Below are positions 7,924-16,720 of a DNA stretch of 64,000 nt, one piece after another. Below the pieces are notes generated by a model. It was given only the letters and a program-made list of their open reading frames with translations, had not been told where the DNA came from and searched no databases. The DNA is taken from assembly GCA_902363625.1 (NCBI GenBank), contig CABJAS010000004.1:124001-188000 (forward strand), given 5' to 3'. Position 1 is the first letter of the stretch; each line of letters opens with the position of its first letter. The stretch is from Clostridiaceae bacterium. GTDB lineage: Bacteria; Bacillota_I; Bacilli_A; Erysipelotrichales; Coprobacillaceae. The position numbers were made by a program, and so were the translations under genes.

Positions 7924-9984
7924 ATGTTAACTAAGTTTAGTGAAAAAGCACAAAAGATCATTGTGATAGCTGAAAGTGTTGCGTTTGATTTGGGACATGC
8001 AAACGTAGGCAGCGAGCATCTGCTATTATCGATTATGAAAATGAAAGATAATGCAATGTATCCCTTACTGGAAAAGTATCAGATTACGGAGCAGAAACTG
8101 CAGGATGACATCATTCGCTTGTTTGGAACCAATGACATGCAGCCCTTTTATATGGAATATACAAATATTGTTCGTGTTATCTTAGATAAGGCGATTAAAG
8201 AATCACACCAACGCGGTGAAAAAAAGGTAAGCGTGGAATGTCTATGCTTGGGGCTTTTAAGCGTAGAAGACAGTGTGGCAATAGAATTGCTGAAAAAGTA
8301 TGATGTCAATATTGAAGAAGTAAAAGAGGAATTAGAAGAAATGACAAAGACAGAAAATGAGCTTGATCAAATTAATGAATTAATCAATATCAATAAACGA
8401 GTAAAAGCTCAAAATACTATTGTCATCGGTCGGGATAAAGAACTTCATCAGTTAATAGAAGTCCTTAGTCGTAAAGAAAAGAATAATGCAATCATTGTTG
8501 GAAAAGCGGGGGTTGGAAAAACCGCTTTAGTAGAGAAATTGGCTATTGAAATCAATAATGGAAATGTACCCGAAGCCTTAAAAGAATGTACGCTCTACGA
8601 ATTAGATCTTGTCAGTGTTGTAGCAGGAACAAAATATCGTGGTGAATTTGAAGAAAAGTTTAAGAAGATCATACGTAAAGTATGCAATGATCCTCATTGC
8701 ATTATTTTTATCGACGAAATCCATAATATTATAGGTGCCGGTGGTGCAGAAGGGGCGATTGATGCTTCAAATATTATCAAGCCTTATATCGCAAGAAGGC
8801 AGTTTACCTGTATCGGGGCTACTACACAAGATGAGTACTACAAGTATTTTGAAAAGGATGAGGCTTTAAATCGCCGTTTCCAGTATGTTCATTTAGATCC
8901 GACAACACTTTCTGAAACAACTGCGATTATAGAGGGATTAAAAGAGTCTTTTGAAAAATTTCATCAGGTAAAGTTAGAAAGTAGTTTGATTCCTTATCTG
9001 GTTGAAAATGCCTCACGTCATTTTCATAATCGTTTTATGCCAGATAGTGCTATAGATCTTTTGGATTTAATTTTAGTAAGGGCGAAGATGAATAAAAGTG
9101 ACAGTATCGATAAGCATGATGTGGATAAAATGGTTGAAGAATTGACCAATATGAAAGCTCACAGCAATCGATTGCAGTATTTAAAAGGGCAGCTGCTAAA
9201 GTATATTAAAGGGCAGGATGAAGCTATTGAAACAATCATTCAACAACTCTCTTTAGTTGAAAGTGGATTATATGAAGATGGTCAGCCTAAATGGGTTTCT
9301 TTATTTGTGGGACCTACCGGTGTAGGGAAGACAGAGATTGCAAAGCTGTTGGCAAAGTATTATTTAGATGATGAACATCATTTTATCAAATTAGATATGT
9401 CGGAATACAAAGAGTCTAGCAGTGTAAGTAAAATTATCGGAGCAAGTCCCGGATATATCGGATATGATGAGCAGTCATTGCTAGTAAAGCATATGAGCAG
9501 CCATCCGCGAAGTGTGATCCTGTTAGATGAAATTGAAAAAGCGCATCGTGATGTATTAAATCTTTTCTTATCTGTTTTTGATGAAGGTGTTTTAAAAGAT
9601 CAGCGCGGAAAAACTATTGATTTTAAAGAATGTATTATTATTATGACTTCAAATGCCGGCTGTGACGCTTTGAAAGATTCTATCGGATTTAAAAAGGATA
9701 AGAAAAAGAATAACATTATTGATTCTGTTTTCCCAAAAGAATGGCTGAATCGCATTGATCAAGTTATTTATTTCGATCCAATCAGTGAAGAAGCAGCTCG
9801 ACAGATTGCAGATATGCAGATTGAAACTTACAATAAGCAATTAAATATGGATATCCAATATGAAGACAACAAATTAAATGAACTGCTGCCTAAAGAGGAA
9901 ATTCAAAAGTATGGAGCAAGGGCAATAAAGCGAGCTGTGAAACAATATATGTATAAGCAGATATTAAACAACACCCATGTGTGA
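7924..9984 (+). CDS. Clp-family AAA+ unfoldase, short ClpA/ClpC-like form
   Basis: 686 residues with the ClpA/ClpC layout: a Clp N-domain (about 1-145), first ATPase with Walker A GKAGVGKT (from 193) and Walker B FIDEIHN, second ATPase with GPTGVGKT (from 463) and LLDEIEKAH. The loop IGF (587-589) sits where ClpP-binding loops lie, so it probably feeds proteins to ClpP. The coiled middle domain of ClpC is missing: ATPase 1 passes almost directly into IKGQDEAI of ATPase 2, as in ClpA. It is not next to ctsR, mcsA or mcsB. The stop codon lies in a hairpin shared with ispD. Confidence 0.9.
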   Translation: MLTKFSEKAQKIIVIAESVAFDLGHANVGSEHLLLSIMKMKDNAMYPLLEKYQITEQKLQDDIIRLFGTNDMQPFYMEYTNIVRVILDKAIKESHQRGEKKVSVECLCLGLLSVEDSVAIELLKKYDVNIEEVKEELEEMTKTENELDQINELININKRVKAQNTIVIGRDKELHQLIEVLSRKEKNNAIIVGKAGVGKTALVEKLAIEINNGNVPEALKECTLYELDLVSVVAGTKYRGEFEEKFKKIIRKVCNDPHCIIFIDEIHNIIGAGGAEGAIDASNIIKPYIARRQFTCIGATTQDEYYKYFEKDEALNRRFQYVHLDPTTLSETTAIIEGLKESFEKFHQVKLESSLIPYLVENASRHFHNRFMPDSAIDLLDLILVRAKMNKSDSIDKHDVDKMVEELTNMKAHSNRLQYLKGQLLKYIKGQDEAIETIIQQLSLVESGLYEDGQPKWVSLFVGPTGVGKTEIAKLLAKYYLDDEHHFIKLDMSEYKESSSVSKIIGASPGYIGYDEQSLLVKHMSSHPRSVILLDEIEKAHRDVLNLFLSVFDEGVLKDQRGKTIDFKECIIIMTSNAGCDALKDSIGFKKDKKKNNIIDSVFPKEWLNRIDQVIYFDPISEEAARQIADMQIETYNKQLNMDIQYEDNKLNELLPKEEIQKYGARAIKRAVKQYMYKQILNNTHV

Positions 9985-10001
9985 TATAATACACATGGGT
10001 G
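9972..10001 (+). promoter_or_regulatory. Perfect 11-bp inverted repeat over clp stop, -10 box and ispD ribosome site
   Basis: CACCCATGTGT (9972-9982) and ACACATGGGTG (9991-10001) enclose GATATAAT, which holds a perfect -10 (TATAAT 9985-9990). The right arm contains the ispD ribosome site GGGTGA, and ATTTTT follows. It could be a weak attenuator, an RNA switch hiding the ribosome site, or an operator over a promoter. Confidence 0.6.
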
Positions 10002-10007
10002 ATTTTT

Positions 10008-10652
10008 ATGAACTATAGTGTAGTGATACCTTGCGCAGGTATGGGAAAAAGAATGGGCTTAGGCTATAATAAGCTTCTTTACAAAATGGATGGGCAAAAG
10101 ACTATCATCGAAAAAACTGTTGGTATTTTTACCGAAGATGAATGTTGTGTACAAATCATTTTAGTGATTAGTCCACAAGATCAAAAAGAATTTATAGATT
10201 TATTTGATTCTAAAGAAAAAGTAGAATGGTGTTTAGGCGGAGAAGAAAGACAGGACAGCGTATATCAGGGATTATTGCGGGTTAAATCGGATTATGTGAT
10301 GATTCATGATGGTGCCCGCCCTTATTTAACAAAGGACTGTATTAAGCGACTATTAACAGCTTTGGAACAATATGAGGCTTGTTTGTTGATGGTACCGGCA
10401 AAAGATACAATTAAAATTGTGGATGAGGACGGTTTTGTGAAAGAAACACCAAATCGTGCAAGTCTCATGCATGCACAAACCCCTCAGGCATTTAAAACAG
10501 AACTCATTAAAGAAGCCTGCCGTTTAGCAAAAAAACAGTGTGTCTTAGGAACAGACGACGCTTCATTAGTTGAGATGATGACAGATGTAAAAGTAAAGAT
10601 AGTTGAAGGGGATTATAGCAATATCAAAATAACAACACCGGAAGATCTTTAA
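10008..10652 (+). CDS. ispD: 2-C-methyl-D-erythritol 4-phosphate cytidylyltransferase
   Basis: 214 residues. IspD joins CTP to methylerythritol phosphate in the MEP route to isoprenoids, in the cytoplasm. Motifs: nucleotide loop PCAGMGKRMGLGYNK, GGEERQDSVYQGL, IHDGARPY, PAKDTIKIV, and the C-terminal TPQAF ... TDDASLVE ... EGDYSNIKITTPEDL. Start ATG 10008 is favoured over GTG 9999, which lies inside the ribosome site GGGTGA. It sits 23 bases after the Clp gene with a hairpin between. No ispF is adjacent. Confidence 0.93.
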   Translation: MNYSVVIPCAGMGKRMGLGYNKLLYKMDGQKTIIEKTVGIFTEDECCVQIILVISPQDQKEFIDLFDSKEKVEWCLGGEERQDSVYQGLLRVKSDYVMIHDGARPYLTKDCIKRLLTALEQYEACLLMVPAKDTIKIVDEDGFVKETPNRASLMHAQTPQAFKTELIKEACRLAKKQCVLGTDDASLVEMMTDVKVKIVEGDYSNIKITTPEDL

Positions 10653-10751
10653 GGAATTTATCAAAATAAAGTGTATAGAAAGATAGGTAGCAGCAGTCAA
10701 GCCATGTTTTATAAATAACGAAAAATGTTGGAAGATTCATAGTGATTTTTG

Positions 10752-10780
10752 TTTACAAAGGTCTAAGGGTATGCTAAAAT
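10752..10780 (+). promoter_or_regulatory. Promoter of rpsF-ssb-rpsR
   Basis: TTTACA (10752-10757), a 17-base spacer and an extended -10 TGCTAAAAT ending at 10780. It leaves a leader of about 75 bases before rpsF. Confidence 0.8.
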
Positions 10781-10810
10781 GATAAAGCATGTAAAAATAA
10801 TTTACTGCCT

Positions 10811-10831
10811 GCTTATATATCAAGTATAAGC
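10811..10831 (+). promoter_or_regulatory. Leader hairpin upstream of rpsF
   Basis: GCTTATA (10811-10817) and TATAAGC (10825-10831) form a 7-bp hairpin in the 5' leader, 13 bases before the GGGAGGTG ribosome site. In many bacteria the S6-S18 complex represses this operon by binding such a leader; I cannot confirm the S6:S18 motif here, so that role is inferred from position. Confidence 0.4.
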
Positions 10832-10859
10832 CAATAGACCATAGGGAGGTGCACAAGAG

Positions 10860-11141
10860 ATGAATAAATACGAAATTATGTTTATCCTTCGTCCTAATTT
10901 AGAAGACGATACAAGAGCTGCATTATTAGAAAATGTGAAAAACATTTTAACTGCTAATAATGGAACTGTTGACAATGTGAACGAATGGGGAGTACGTGAA
11001 TTAGCGTATGAAATCAAAGACTTCACAAGAGGTTACTATGTCATTGTTGATACAACTACTTCAGCTGCAGATGTTGCTGAGTTAGATCGTTTATCAAGAA
11101 TCAATGCCAACATTTTACGTCATATGATCATTCGTAAATAA
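10860..11141 (+). CDS. rpsF: 30S ribosomal protein S6
   Basis: 93 residues, full length for bacterial S6. It begins [13 protein letters not shown] and has the conserved [18 protein letters not shown] block; S6 binds 16S rRNA together with S18 on the platform of the small subunit. GGGAGGTG lies nine bases before the ATG. It is first of the conserved rpsF-ssb-rpsR operon, with 11 bases to ssb. Confidence 0.98.
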   Translation: MNKYEIMFILRPNLEDDTRAALLENVKNILTANNGTVDNVNEWGVRELAYEIKDFTRGYYVIVDTTTSAADVAELDRLSRINANILRHMIIRK

Positions 11142-11152
11142 GAGGTAGAGAT

Positions 11153-11608
11153 ATGATAAATCGTGTAGTATTGGTGGGGCGTATGACAAGAGACCCTGAA
11201 CTTAGAAGAACTCCTTCCGGAGCAGCTGTAACAAGCTTCTCACTTGCAATTAACCGTAATTTTTCAAGTGCTAATGGAGAACGTCAGACAGATTTTATTA
11301 ACTGTGTCGTTTGGAATAAAGCAGCGGAAAATGTTGAACGTTATTGTTCAAAAGGTTCTTTGGTAGGGGTAGAAGGAAGAATTCAATCACGTCAATATGA
11401 TGCTCAGGATGGTACAAAGCGTACTGTTGTTGAGGTCGTGTGTGATTCTGTTCAGTTCTTAGAAACAAAGGCGGCTCGTGAAAAAGCGCAACCACAGATC
11501 GATACATCAAATCAATCATTCTATAATGTTGAGTCAAATGATTTTAGCAATGATTTTGACAATGTCAGCAATGCATTCGACATTATGGATGATGACATAC
11601 AATTTTAA
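11153..11608 (+). CDS. ssb: Single-stranded DNA-binding protein
   Basis: 151 residues. An OB-fold of about 105 residues ([20 protein letters not shown] ... [17 protein letters not shown]) coats single-stranded DNA in replication and repair. A short flexible linker rich in Asn, Ser and Asp leads to the acidic tip DDDIQF, which recruits partner proteins; the usual tip is DDDIPF, so proline is glutamine here. It lies between rpsF and rpsR, the standard Firmicutes arrangement. Confidence 0.97.
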   Translation: MINRVVLVGRMTRDPELRRTPSGAAVTSFSLAINRNFSSANGERQTDFINCVVWNKAAENVERYCSKGSLVGVEGRIQSRQYDAQDGTKRTVVEVVCDSVQFLETKAAREKAQPQIDTSNQSFYNVESNDFSNDFDNVSNAFDIMDDDIQF

Positions 11609-11627
11609 TTAGGAAGGATGTGTAAAC

Positions 11628-11858
11628 ATGGCTTACAGAAAACAAAGAATGGGTAGAAAGAAAATTTGTTATTTCACAAAAAATAAAATTACTGAAATTG
11701 ATTATAAAGATGTAGAATTATTAAAAAGATTTATTTCAGCTAATGGAAAAATTATCCCAAGACGTGTAACTGGTACAAGTGCTAAATATCAAAGAATGTT
11801 GGCAACTGCTATCAAAAGAGCTAGACAAATGGCTTTATTACCATACGTTGGTGAATAA
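11628..11858 (+). CDS. rpsR: 30S ribosomal protein S18
   Basis: 76 residues, normal length. The core [24 protein letters not shown] and the basic tail ([20 protein letters not shown]) are typical of S18, which pairs with S6 on the small ribosomal subunit. A good ribosome site (AGGAAGG) precedes the ATG, and a terminator follows, closing the operon. Confidence 0.98.
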   Translation: MAYRKQRMGRKKICYFTKNKITEIDYKDVELLKRFISANGKIIPRRVTGTSAKYQRMLATAIKRARQMALLPYVGE

Positions 11859-11868
11859 TTAAGTGTTT

Positions 11869-11903
11869 AAACCTTGGATTTTAATCTGAGGTTTTTCTTT
11901 TTT
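11869..11903 (+). terminator. Terminator after rpsR
   Basis: AAACCTTGGAT pairs with ATCTGAGGTTT (two G-T pairs) and is followed by TTCTTTTTT. Ends the rpsF operon. Confidence 0.85.
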
Positions 11904-12074
11904 AGTGTATAACCAAACTGTAATTTTCTAAGCAATATGAACTTGTATAGAAATATTATAGTTTTTTGTTGGTACTATTTTGCTTAGTCTATAATAACTT
12001 AACAATATATTTTCTCTCAGTGATTGCATTTCAACTATGCCTATTAAGTATAAATAGACATAAAATATAGGTAT

Positions 12075-12103
12075 TTGATATAGAAAACATAACTATGTAT
12101 AAT
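12075..12103 (+). promoter_or_regulatory. Promoter of the AEC-family carrier gene
   Basis: TTGATA (12075-12080), exactly 17 bases, TATAAT (12098-12103). This strong promoter overlaps an upstream in-frame ATG (12095), which therefore cannot be the start codon. Confidence 0.85.
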
Positions 12104-12130
12104 GATAGCGAAAAGAGAGGAGAGAACTAT

Positions 12131-13066
12131 ATGACAGCATTATCAACATTATTTCCCGTCTTTTTTATGATTGGACTAGGTTTGCTAGCAAGAATAAAAA
12201 AATGGATTACACCTGAACAAAAGGATGGTGCCAATAACATTGTTTTTAATATTTTATTTCCTATTATGATTTTTAATGTTCTGTTTACAGCGAAAATAGA
12301 AACCTCTGCAATATGGATTATTCTATATGTATTTATCGCTTTTAGCTTAGCCATTATAATGGGGAAAGTTTTAAGTCACTTTACAGGAAAAAAGGTAGCA
12401 CATATTTCACCTTACCTGCTGACTACCTGTGAAGGAGGAAATGTCGCTTTACCATTATATACCTCTATTGTTGGTTTGAGTTTTGCCAGCAATACTGTGA
12501 TTTTTGATATTGCAGGGACTTTTATAGCGTTTGTGGTTATTCCGATCATGGTAGCCAAATCAACAGCAGGAAAAACAAGTGCAAAAGAACTGATGAAAAC
12601 TATTTTCACAAACTCATTTGTCATTGCCGTCAGTCTTGCCTTAATATTAAACTTTACAGGAGCCTATGCCTATTTAAGTACAACACCGTTTATTGATATT
12701 TATACCAATACGATTTCACAGGCAACAGGACCGATTGTCGGAATGATTCTGTTTATTATTGGTTATAATTTGAAGATTAATAGGGAAACATTAGGTTCAC
12801 TCATAAAACTATTAACGGTTAGAGTCTTATTTTACATCTGCGTGATTGCCGGATTCTTTATTTTCTTCCCGCACTTAATGGCAGATAAAATCTATAGAAT
12901 TGCAGTTCTTATTTATTTTATGTGTCCGACCGGATTTGCGATACCAATGCTTGTATCACCTCTGAATAACTCAGAGGAAGATGCAGATTTTCAAGCCGCT
13001 TTTATATCATTGTTTATGATTGTTACTTTGATTGTATATACATTTATTGTCGTTTTTGTTTATTAA
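12131..13066 (+). CDS. AEC (auxin efflux carrier / malate permease) family transporter
   Basis: 311 residues with about ten hydrophobic segments in two similar halves. The first half shows the family pattern with FFMIGLGLLARIKKWI and NNIVFNILFPIMIFNVLF, and the second half ends with MCPTGFAIPMLVSP. AEC members export or take up organic anions such as malate; the substrate here is unknown. The start is ATG 12131, after GAGAGGAGAG; its promoter lies just upstream and a terminator is about 100 bases downstream, so it is a single-gene unit. Confidence 0.88.
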   Translation: MTALSTLFPVFFMIGLGLLARIKKWITPEQKDGANNIVFNILFPIMIFNVLFTAKIETSAIWIILYVFIAFSLAIIMGKVLSHFTGKKVAHISPYLLTTCEGGNVALPLYTSIVGLSFASNTVIFDIAGTFIAFVVIPIMVAKSTAGKTSAKELMKTIFTNSFVIAVSLALILNFTGAYAYLSTTPFIDIYTNTISQATGPIVGMILFIIGYNLKINRETLGSLIKLLTVRVLFYICVIAGFFIFFPHLMADKIYRIAVLIYFMCPTGFAIPMLVSPLNNSEEDADFQAAFISLFMIVTLIVYTFIVVFVY

Positions 13067-13168
13067 ACGATCATGCAGGCTATGTAAATTAAGTAAATAT
13101 GTTTTCAATCGGACAGAAGCAGTATCAGATAGATCATTGTACAAATTCAAATAACTCTTTATACACTT

Positions 13169-13200
13169 AACTCTTGTAGAAACAGGAGTTTTTTTATTTT
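13169..13200 (+). terminator. Terminator after the AEC carrier gene
   Basis: AACTCTTGT and ACAGGAGTT pair over nine positions (one G-T) around AGAA, then TTTTTTTATTTTT. The remainder of the 326-base gap up to 13392 is AT-rich with possible -10 boxes (TATAAT 13318-13323) but no convincing -35. Confidence 0.9.
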
Positions 13201-13392
13201 TGAAATTCTTTTAAAATTTTACTTAGTTTAAGTAAATCATAAATAAGCAAAGAATAAAATACTAAAGATATTACGATAGTAATTACAAATTATGATAAAA
13301 AACAGTGGTCAAAAGGCTATAATTATATTAAAATGATATGAAAAACAATAGATAGATGATAAATATTTAAAATATGCAAATCAGGTGAGAAA

Positions 13393-14283
13393 ATGAGACA
13401 GAAAAAAACAAGAAAAATCGTAGAAGGAGCGGCCATTTCCGCTATTTTTGGAACCCTTTTTTTAATTGATATGTACAGCGGAGGGTTGTTTGGCTATTAT
13501 TTGTATTTTATACTGCCAACCTTAATTGTTTGGTATGGATATAAATATGAATTGAAGGATTCGCTGACACTAAGTATAGCGATTTTCTTTATTACATTAT
13601 TTGTTGCATCGCCGCTTAGTCTTTATTATGCAATATCGGCATTATTAGCGGGAATTGTGATTGGGTATTGTGTAAAAAAGAAAGTCAATGCTACGACTTT
13701 GTTTTTAGTGACGACCACGATAACCTTACTATCTAATATATTAATGTATACACTGTTTTCAAAGCTGTTTGAAATGGACTTGATCAGTGAAGCAACCTCA
13801 ATTTACCATATGGTAGAAGGCTTTATGCCATCAGGCAGTATGATTGCTTTGGATATATTCTTACAATTTGTTCCATTAGTCATCTTCTTTATGGGGATTA
13901 TTGAAGCCTATGTCATGATCCTTTTGATGATGCTCATTTTACCAAGGCTGAAAGTGCCGTTTTCATTTCGCTTTAATTTCTTATTAATGCAATTTCCCAA
14001 AGGCTTTGGTATCATAAGTCTTCTTATTATAGGACTGAATTATTTTATTGAGGGAGGCTTACTTCTTCATTATTTAGATGTTATTTTAAAAACAATCCTG
14101 ATTGTTCAGGGCGCATCCCTTGTCGGGCTCTATTTTACTCTTAATAAAAAGATTGTTTTTTACTTCTTGTCAATGCTTTTAGTGATCATTCCTTATGTCT
14201 GGTATATCTATGGAATCCTAGGTTTTATTGACATAATGATTGGTATAAAGAAAAAATTACTGTATAATAAACATAAGCAGTAA
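13393..14283 (+). CDS. yybS: DUF2232 / YybS-like membrane protein
   Basis: 296 residues with about eight membrane-spanning segments and a basic C-terminal end (IGIKKKLLYNKHKQ). The fold and pattern resemble DUF2232 (YybS), and position supports this: in Bacillus subtilis yybS stands directly before gdpP, rplI and the replicative helicase gene, as here. No enzyme motif is visible and the function of the family is not established. GGTGAGAAA precedes the ATG, and only 15 bases separate it from the gdpP start. Confidence 0.8.
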   Translation: MRQKKTRKIVEGAAISAIFGTLFLIDMYSGGLFGYYLYFILPTLIVWYGYKYELKDSLTLSIAIFFITLFVASPLSLYYAISALLAGIVIGYCVKKKVNATTLFLVTTTITLLSNILMYTLFSKLFEMDLISEATSIYHMVEGFMPSGSMIALDIFLQFVPLVIFFMGIIEAYVMILLMMLILPRLKVPFSFRFNFLLMQFPKGFGIISLLIIGLNYFIEGGLLLHYLDVILKTILIVQGASLVGLYFTLNKKIVFYFLSMLLVIIPYVWYIYGILGFIDIMIGIKKKLLYNKHKQ

Positions 14284-14298
14284 AAGGTGGTGATTGAA

Positions 14299-16257
14299 TT
14301 GTCAAAAACATTATTTAAGTATAGAAACGCTGTGATGTTTATCTTATTAGTTGAGTTTATTATTGTGGTTTCTATAAGTGCTTTAACGACATCCAGTTTC
14401 ATATTAGCCTTAAGTTTATATATCTTTGTCAAAAACAGTATTATGATTGCGCTCTTGTATTTACTGTGTCGGCAATTTGATCAGGAACAGGTGGATATTT
14501 CAACGGTTTTAGGTGAAGATGTTGGAAATGCCTGTATCTTTGGTGGAATTGGTTTAATCATGTATGATGAGAATCGCAATATTATGTGGACGAGTGAGCT
14601 TTTAAAAGAGTTAGGCATGGACTTAGTTGGACAGAAATTATTAGAGTGGCAGCCGGGATTAGAAATCCTGTTTGAAGAAGAATCTGTGAAAATGATTGAA
14701 GCAAACAAGCGTCGTTTTGAAGTTTTCAATAATGCCAGTTCGCGTGTCCTCTATTTGCGTGATGTAACAGATTTTAATGAATTAAGTGAATCTTATCATA
14801 ATGAGCGAGCAGTCTTTGGATATTTATCCATTGATAATTATGATGATACGATTGCAAGTGTGGATGAACAAAAAATGGCGATGATCCAATCCGCAGTCCG
14901 TAACGATATATCTAAATGGGCAAGTGATTATGGCATTGTATTGCGTCGTTTTAAATCAGACGGATATATTTTAGTATTTAATGAACAAATTTATGATTCA
15001 TTAGTGCATAATAAATTTGATATTTTGGAATTAATTAAAGAAGAAGCCGACAAGCTAGGCGTAGTATTGACATTAAGTATGGGGATTGCAAGAAAATATG
15101 ATTCCTTAAAAGAATTGGAAGAAATGTCAGGCTCTGCTTTGAATCTTGCTTTCTCACGTGGCGGTGATCAGGTAGTTATTAAGTCGATGGATGAACAGAT
15201 CCGCTTCTTTGGCGGAAATAGTGAAGCCTCTTCCAAGAATAATAAAGTAAGAGCGCGAGTTATCGCTAAAACCTTGCGTAGTTTAATTAAATCAAGCAGT
15301 AATGTTATGATTATGGGACATAAGCAATCTGATTTGGATTCCTTTGGCGGATCTTTAGGTATGTACAAGATTGTACAGTCTTATGGTATCCCGGCAAATA
15401 TTATTATAGATGGCAATTCATTGGAAGATAAAACCGGACGAGTAGTAAGCGAAATGAAACAGCAGGAAGCTTATCAAGGCGTGATGATTTCGCCGAATCG
15501 AGCGATTGAACTCACTAAGCCAACTACATTGCTTATCATAGTGGATAATCATAAACCATCATTGGCTATTGATCACAAGGTAATTGATGTTACAAAAAAT
15601 GTAGTCGTGATCGATCATCATCGTCGTGGCGAAGAATTTATTGATTCACCCGTATTAACCTATATGGAACCCACTTCATCTTCCACGGTTGAACTCATTA
15701 CAGAATTGTTTGATTATCAGGAATCAGCGATAAAGCTGACGGAAGAAGAGGCAACAATCATGTATGCGGGGATGCTGGTTGATACGAATAACTTTAGAGC
15801 TCGAGTTGGAGTGCGTACTTTCCAATCAGCAACAAAACTAAAAGAACAAGGGGCAAATGTTTGTACAGCCTATGAATATCTGGAAGACGATTTTAAAGAT
15901 GTAATGGCACGTATCAGCATTATGCAGACAGCTTATCGTTATCAAAACAATATTTTAATTGCCTATAATAATGAAGACACTTATGTGAGCCGTGCATTGC
16001 TGGCAAAAGTAGGAAACGAATTGCTGGCAACGGTCGGAATCGATGCAGTTTTTACATTAGGCTATATAGAAGAAGGAGAAGTCGCTATATCAGCACGTTC
16101 TTCAAGAAATATCAATGTACAGATTATTATGGAAGCACTTGGCGGCGGCGGACACTTTTCAATGGCAGCCTGCCAGCTCCATGATTATAAATTAGACGAT
16201 GCTACCAATGAATTAGAGGTACAGATCAGTCAGTATTTAGAAGAAAGAGGGGAATAA
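14299..16257 (+). CDS. gdpP: Cyclic-di-AMP phosphodiesterase GdpP
   Basis: 652 residues. Two N-terminal membrane helices, a PAS-like domain, a degenerate GGDEF domain (about 170-300), then DHH and DHHA1 domains. Catalytic motifs include [31 protein letters not shown] and, in DHHA1, [10 protein letters not shown]. GdpP cleaves c-di-AMP to pApA and so affects turgor, potassium balance and cell-wall stress. TTG 14299 is chosen as start: AGGTGGTGA lies five bases before it, whereas the in-frame GTGs at 14287 and 14290 are part of that ribosome site. One base separates its stop from rplI. Confidence 0.94.
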   Translation: MSKTLFKYRNAVMFILLVEFIIVVSISALTTSSFILALSLYIFVKNSIMIALLYLLCRQFDQEQVDISTVLGEDVGNACIFGGIGLIMYDENRNIMWTSELLKELGMDLVGQKLLEWQPGLEILFEEESVKMIEANKRRFEVFNNASSRVLYLRDVTDFNELSESYHNERAVFGYLSIDNYDDTIASVDEQKMAMIQSAVRNDISKWASDYGIVLRRFKSDGYILVFNEQIYDSLVHNKFDILELIKEEADKLGVVLTLSMGIARKYDSLKELEEMSGSALNLAFSRGGDQVVIKSMDEQIRFFGGNSEASSKNNKVRARVIAKTLRSLIKSSSNVMIMGHKQSDLDSFGGSLGMYKIVQSYGIPANIIIDGNSLEDKTGRVVSEMKQQEAYQGVMISPNRAIELTKPTTLLIIVDNHKPSLAIDHKVIDVTKNVVVIDHHRRGEEFIDSPVLTYMEPTSSSTVELITELFDYQESAIKLTEEEATIMYAGMLVDTNNFRARVGVRTFQSATKLKEQGANVCTAYEYLEDDFKDVMARISIMQTAYRYQNNILIAYNNEDTYVSRALLAKVGNELLATVGIDAVFTLGYIEEGEVAISARSSRNINVQIIMEALGGGGHFSMAACQLHDYKLDDATNELEVQISQYLEERGE

Positions 16258-16258
16258 A

Positions 16259-16705
16259 ATGAGAGTAATTTTAACTCAGGATGTAAAAAAATTAGGAAAA
16301 AAAGGCGATATCGTGAAAGTTGCAGATGGTTATGGACAAAACTATCTGATTAAGAACGGTTTAGCTGTGATTGCTACAGAAACCGGTAAAGAAATCGTCG
16401 CAGCTAATAAAGAAGAAGAAAAACTTCAGGATGCATTAAATAAAAAGAATGCAGAATCTTTGAAGGAAGTAATCGAAAAGATTACTTTAGATTTCAAAGT
16501 GAAAGCCGGAGAAGGAGGACGTGTGTTTGGTGGCGTTTCAACTAAGCATATCGTGGAAAAGCTTCAAAGCGAGCATGATATTAAAGTGGATAAACGTAAA
16601 TTCTTAGATGCTAAACCTGCTCAAAGTCTGGGAACAACGAAATATAAAGTAGAGTTATATAAAGGAGTCATTGCAGAATTAAAAGTTCATTTGACGCAAG
16701 ATTAA
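16259..16705 (+). CDS. rplI: 50S ribosomal protein L9
   Basis: 148 residues. The N-terminal domain [19 protein letters not shown] ... [13 protein letters not shown] is diagnostic of L9, followed by the long connecting helix and the C-terminal rRNA-binding domain. L9 reaches out from the large subunit near the L1 stalk and helps keep reading frame. It is the third gene of yybS-gdpP-rplI-dnaB, with almost no gap from gdpP and 15 bases before dnaB. Confidence 0.98.
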   Translation: MRVILTQDVKKLGKKGDIVKVADGYGQNYLIKNGLAVIATETGKEIVAANKEEEKLQDALNKKNAESLKEVIEKITLDFKVKAGEGGRVFGGVSTKHIVEKLQSEHDIKVDKRKFLDAKPAQSLGTTKYKVELYKGVIAELKVHLTQD

Positions 16706-16720
16706 TAGGGAGGGGTTAAA

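Noticed and set aside
10811..10831. Firm call of an S6:S18 leader element
   Set aside because: A hairpin is present, but the specific internal-loop sequence of the known motif could not be verified by eye, so only a generic leader hairpin is reported.
15168..15368. Reverse-strand frame inside gdpP
   Set aside because: Shadow of a strongly conserved coding region; no independent start signal.
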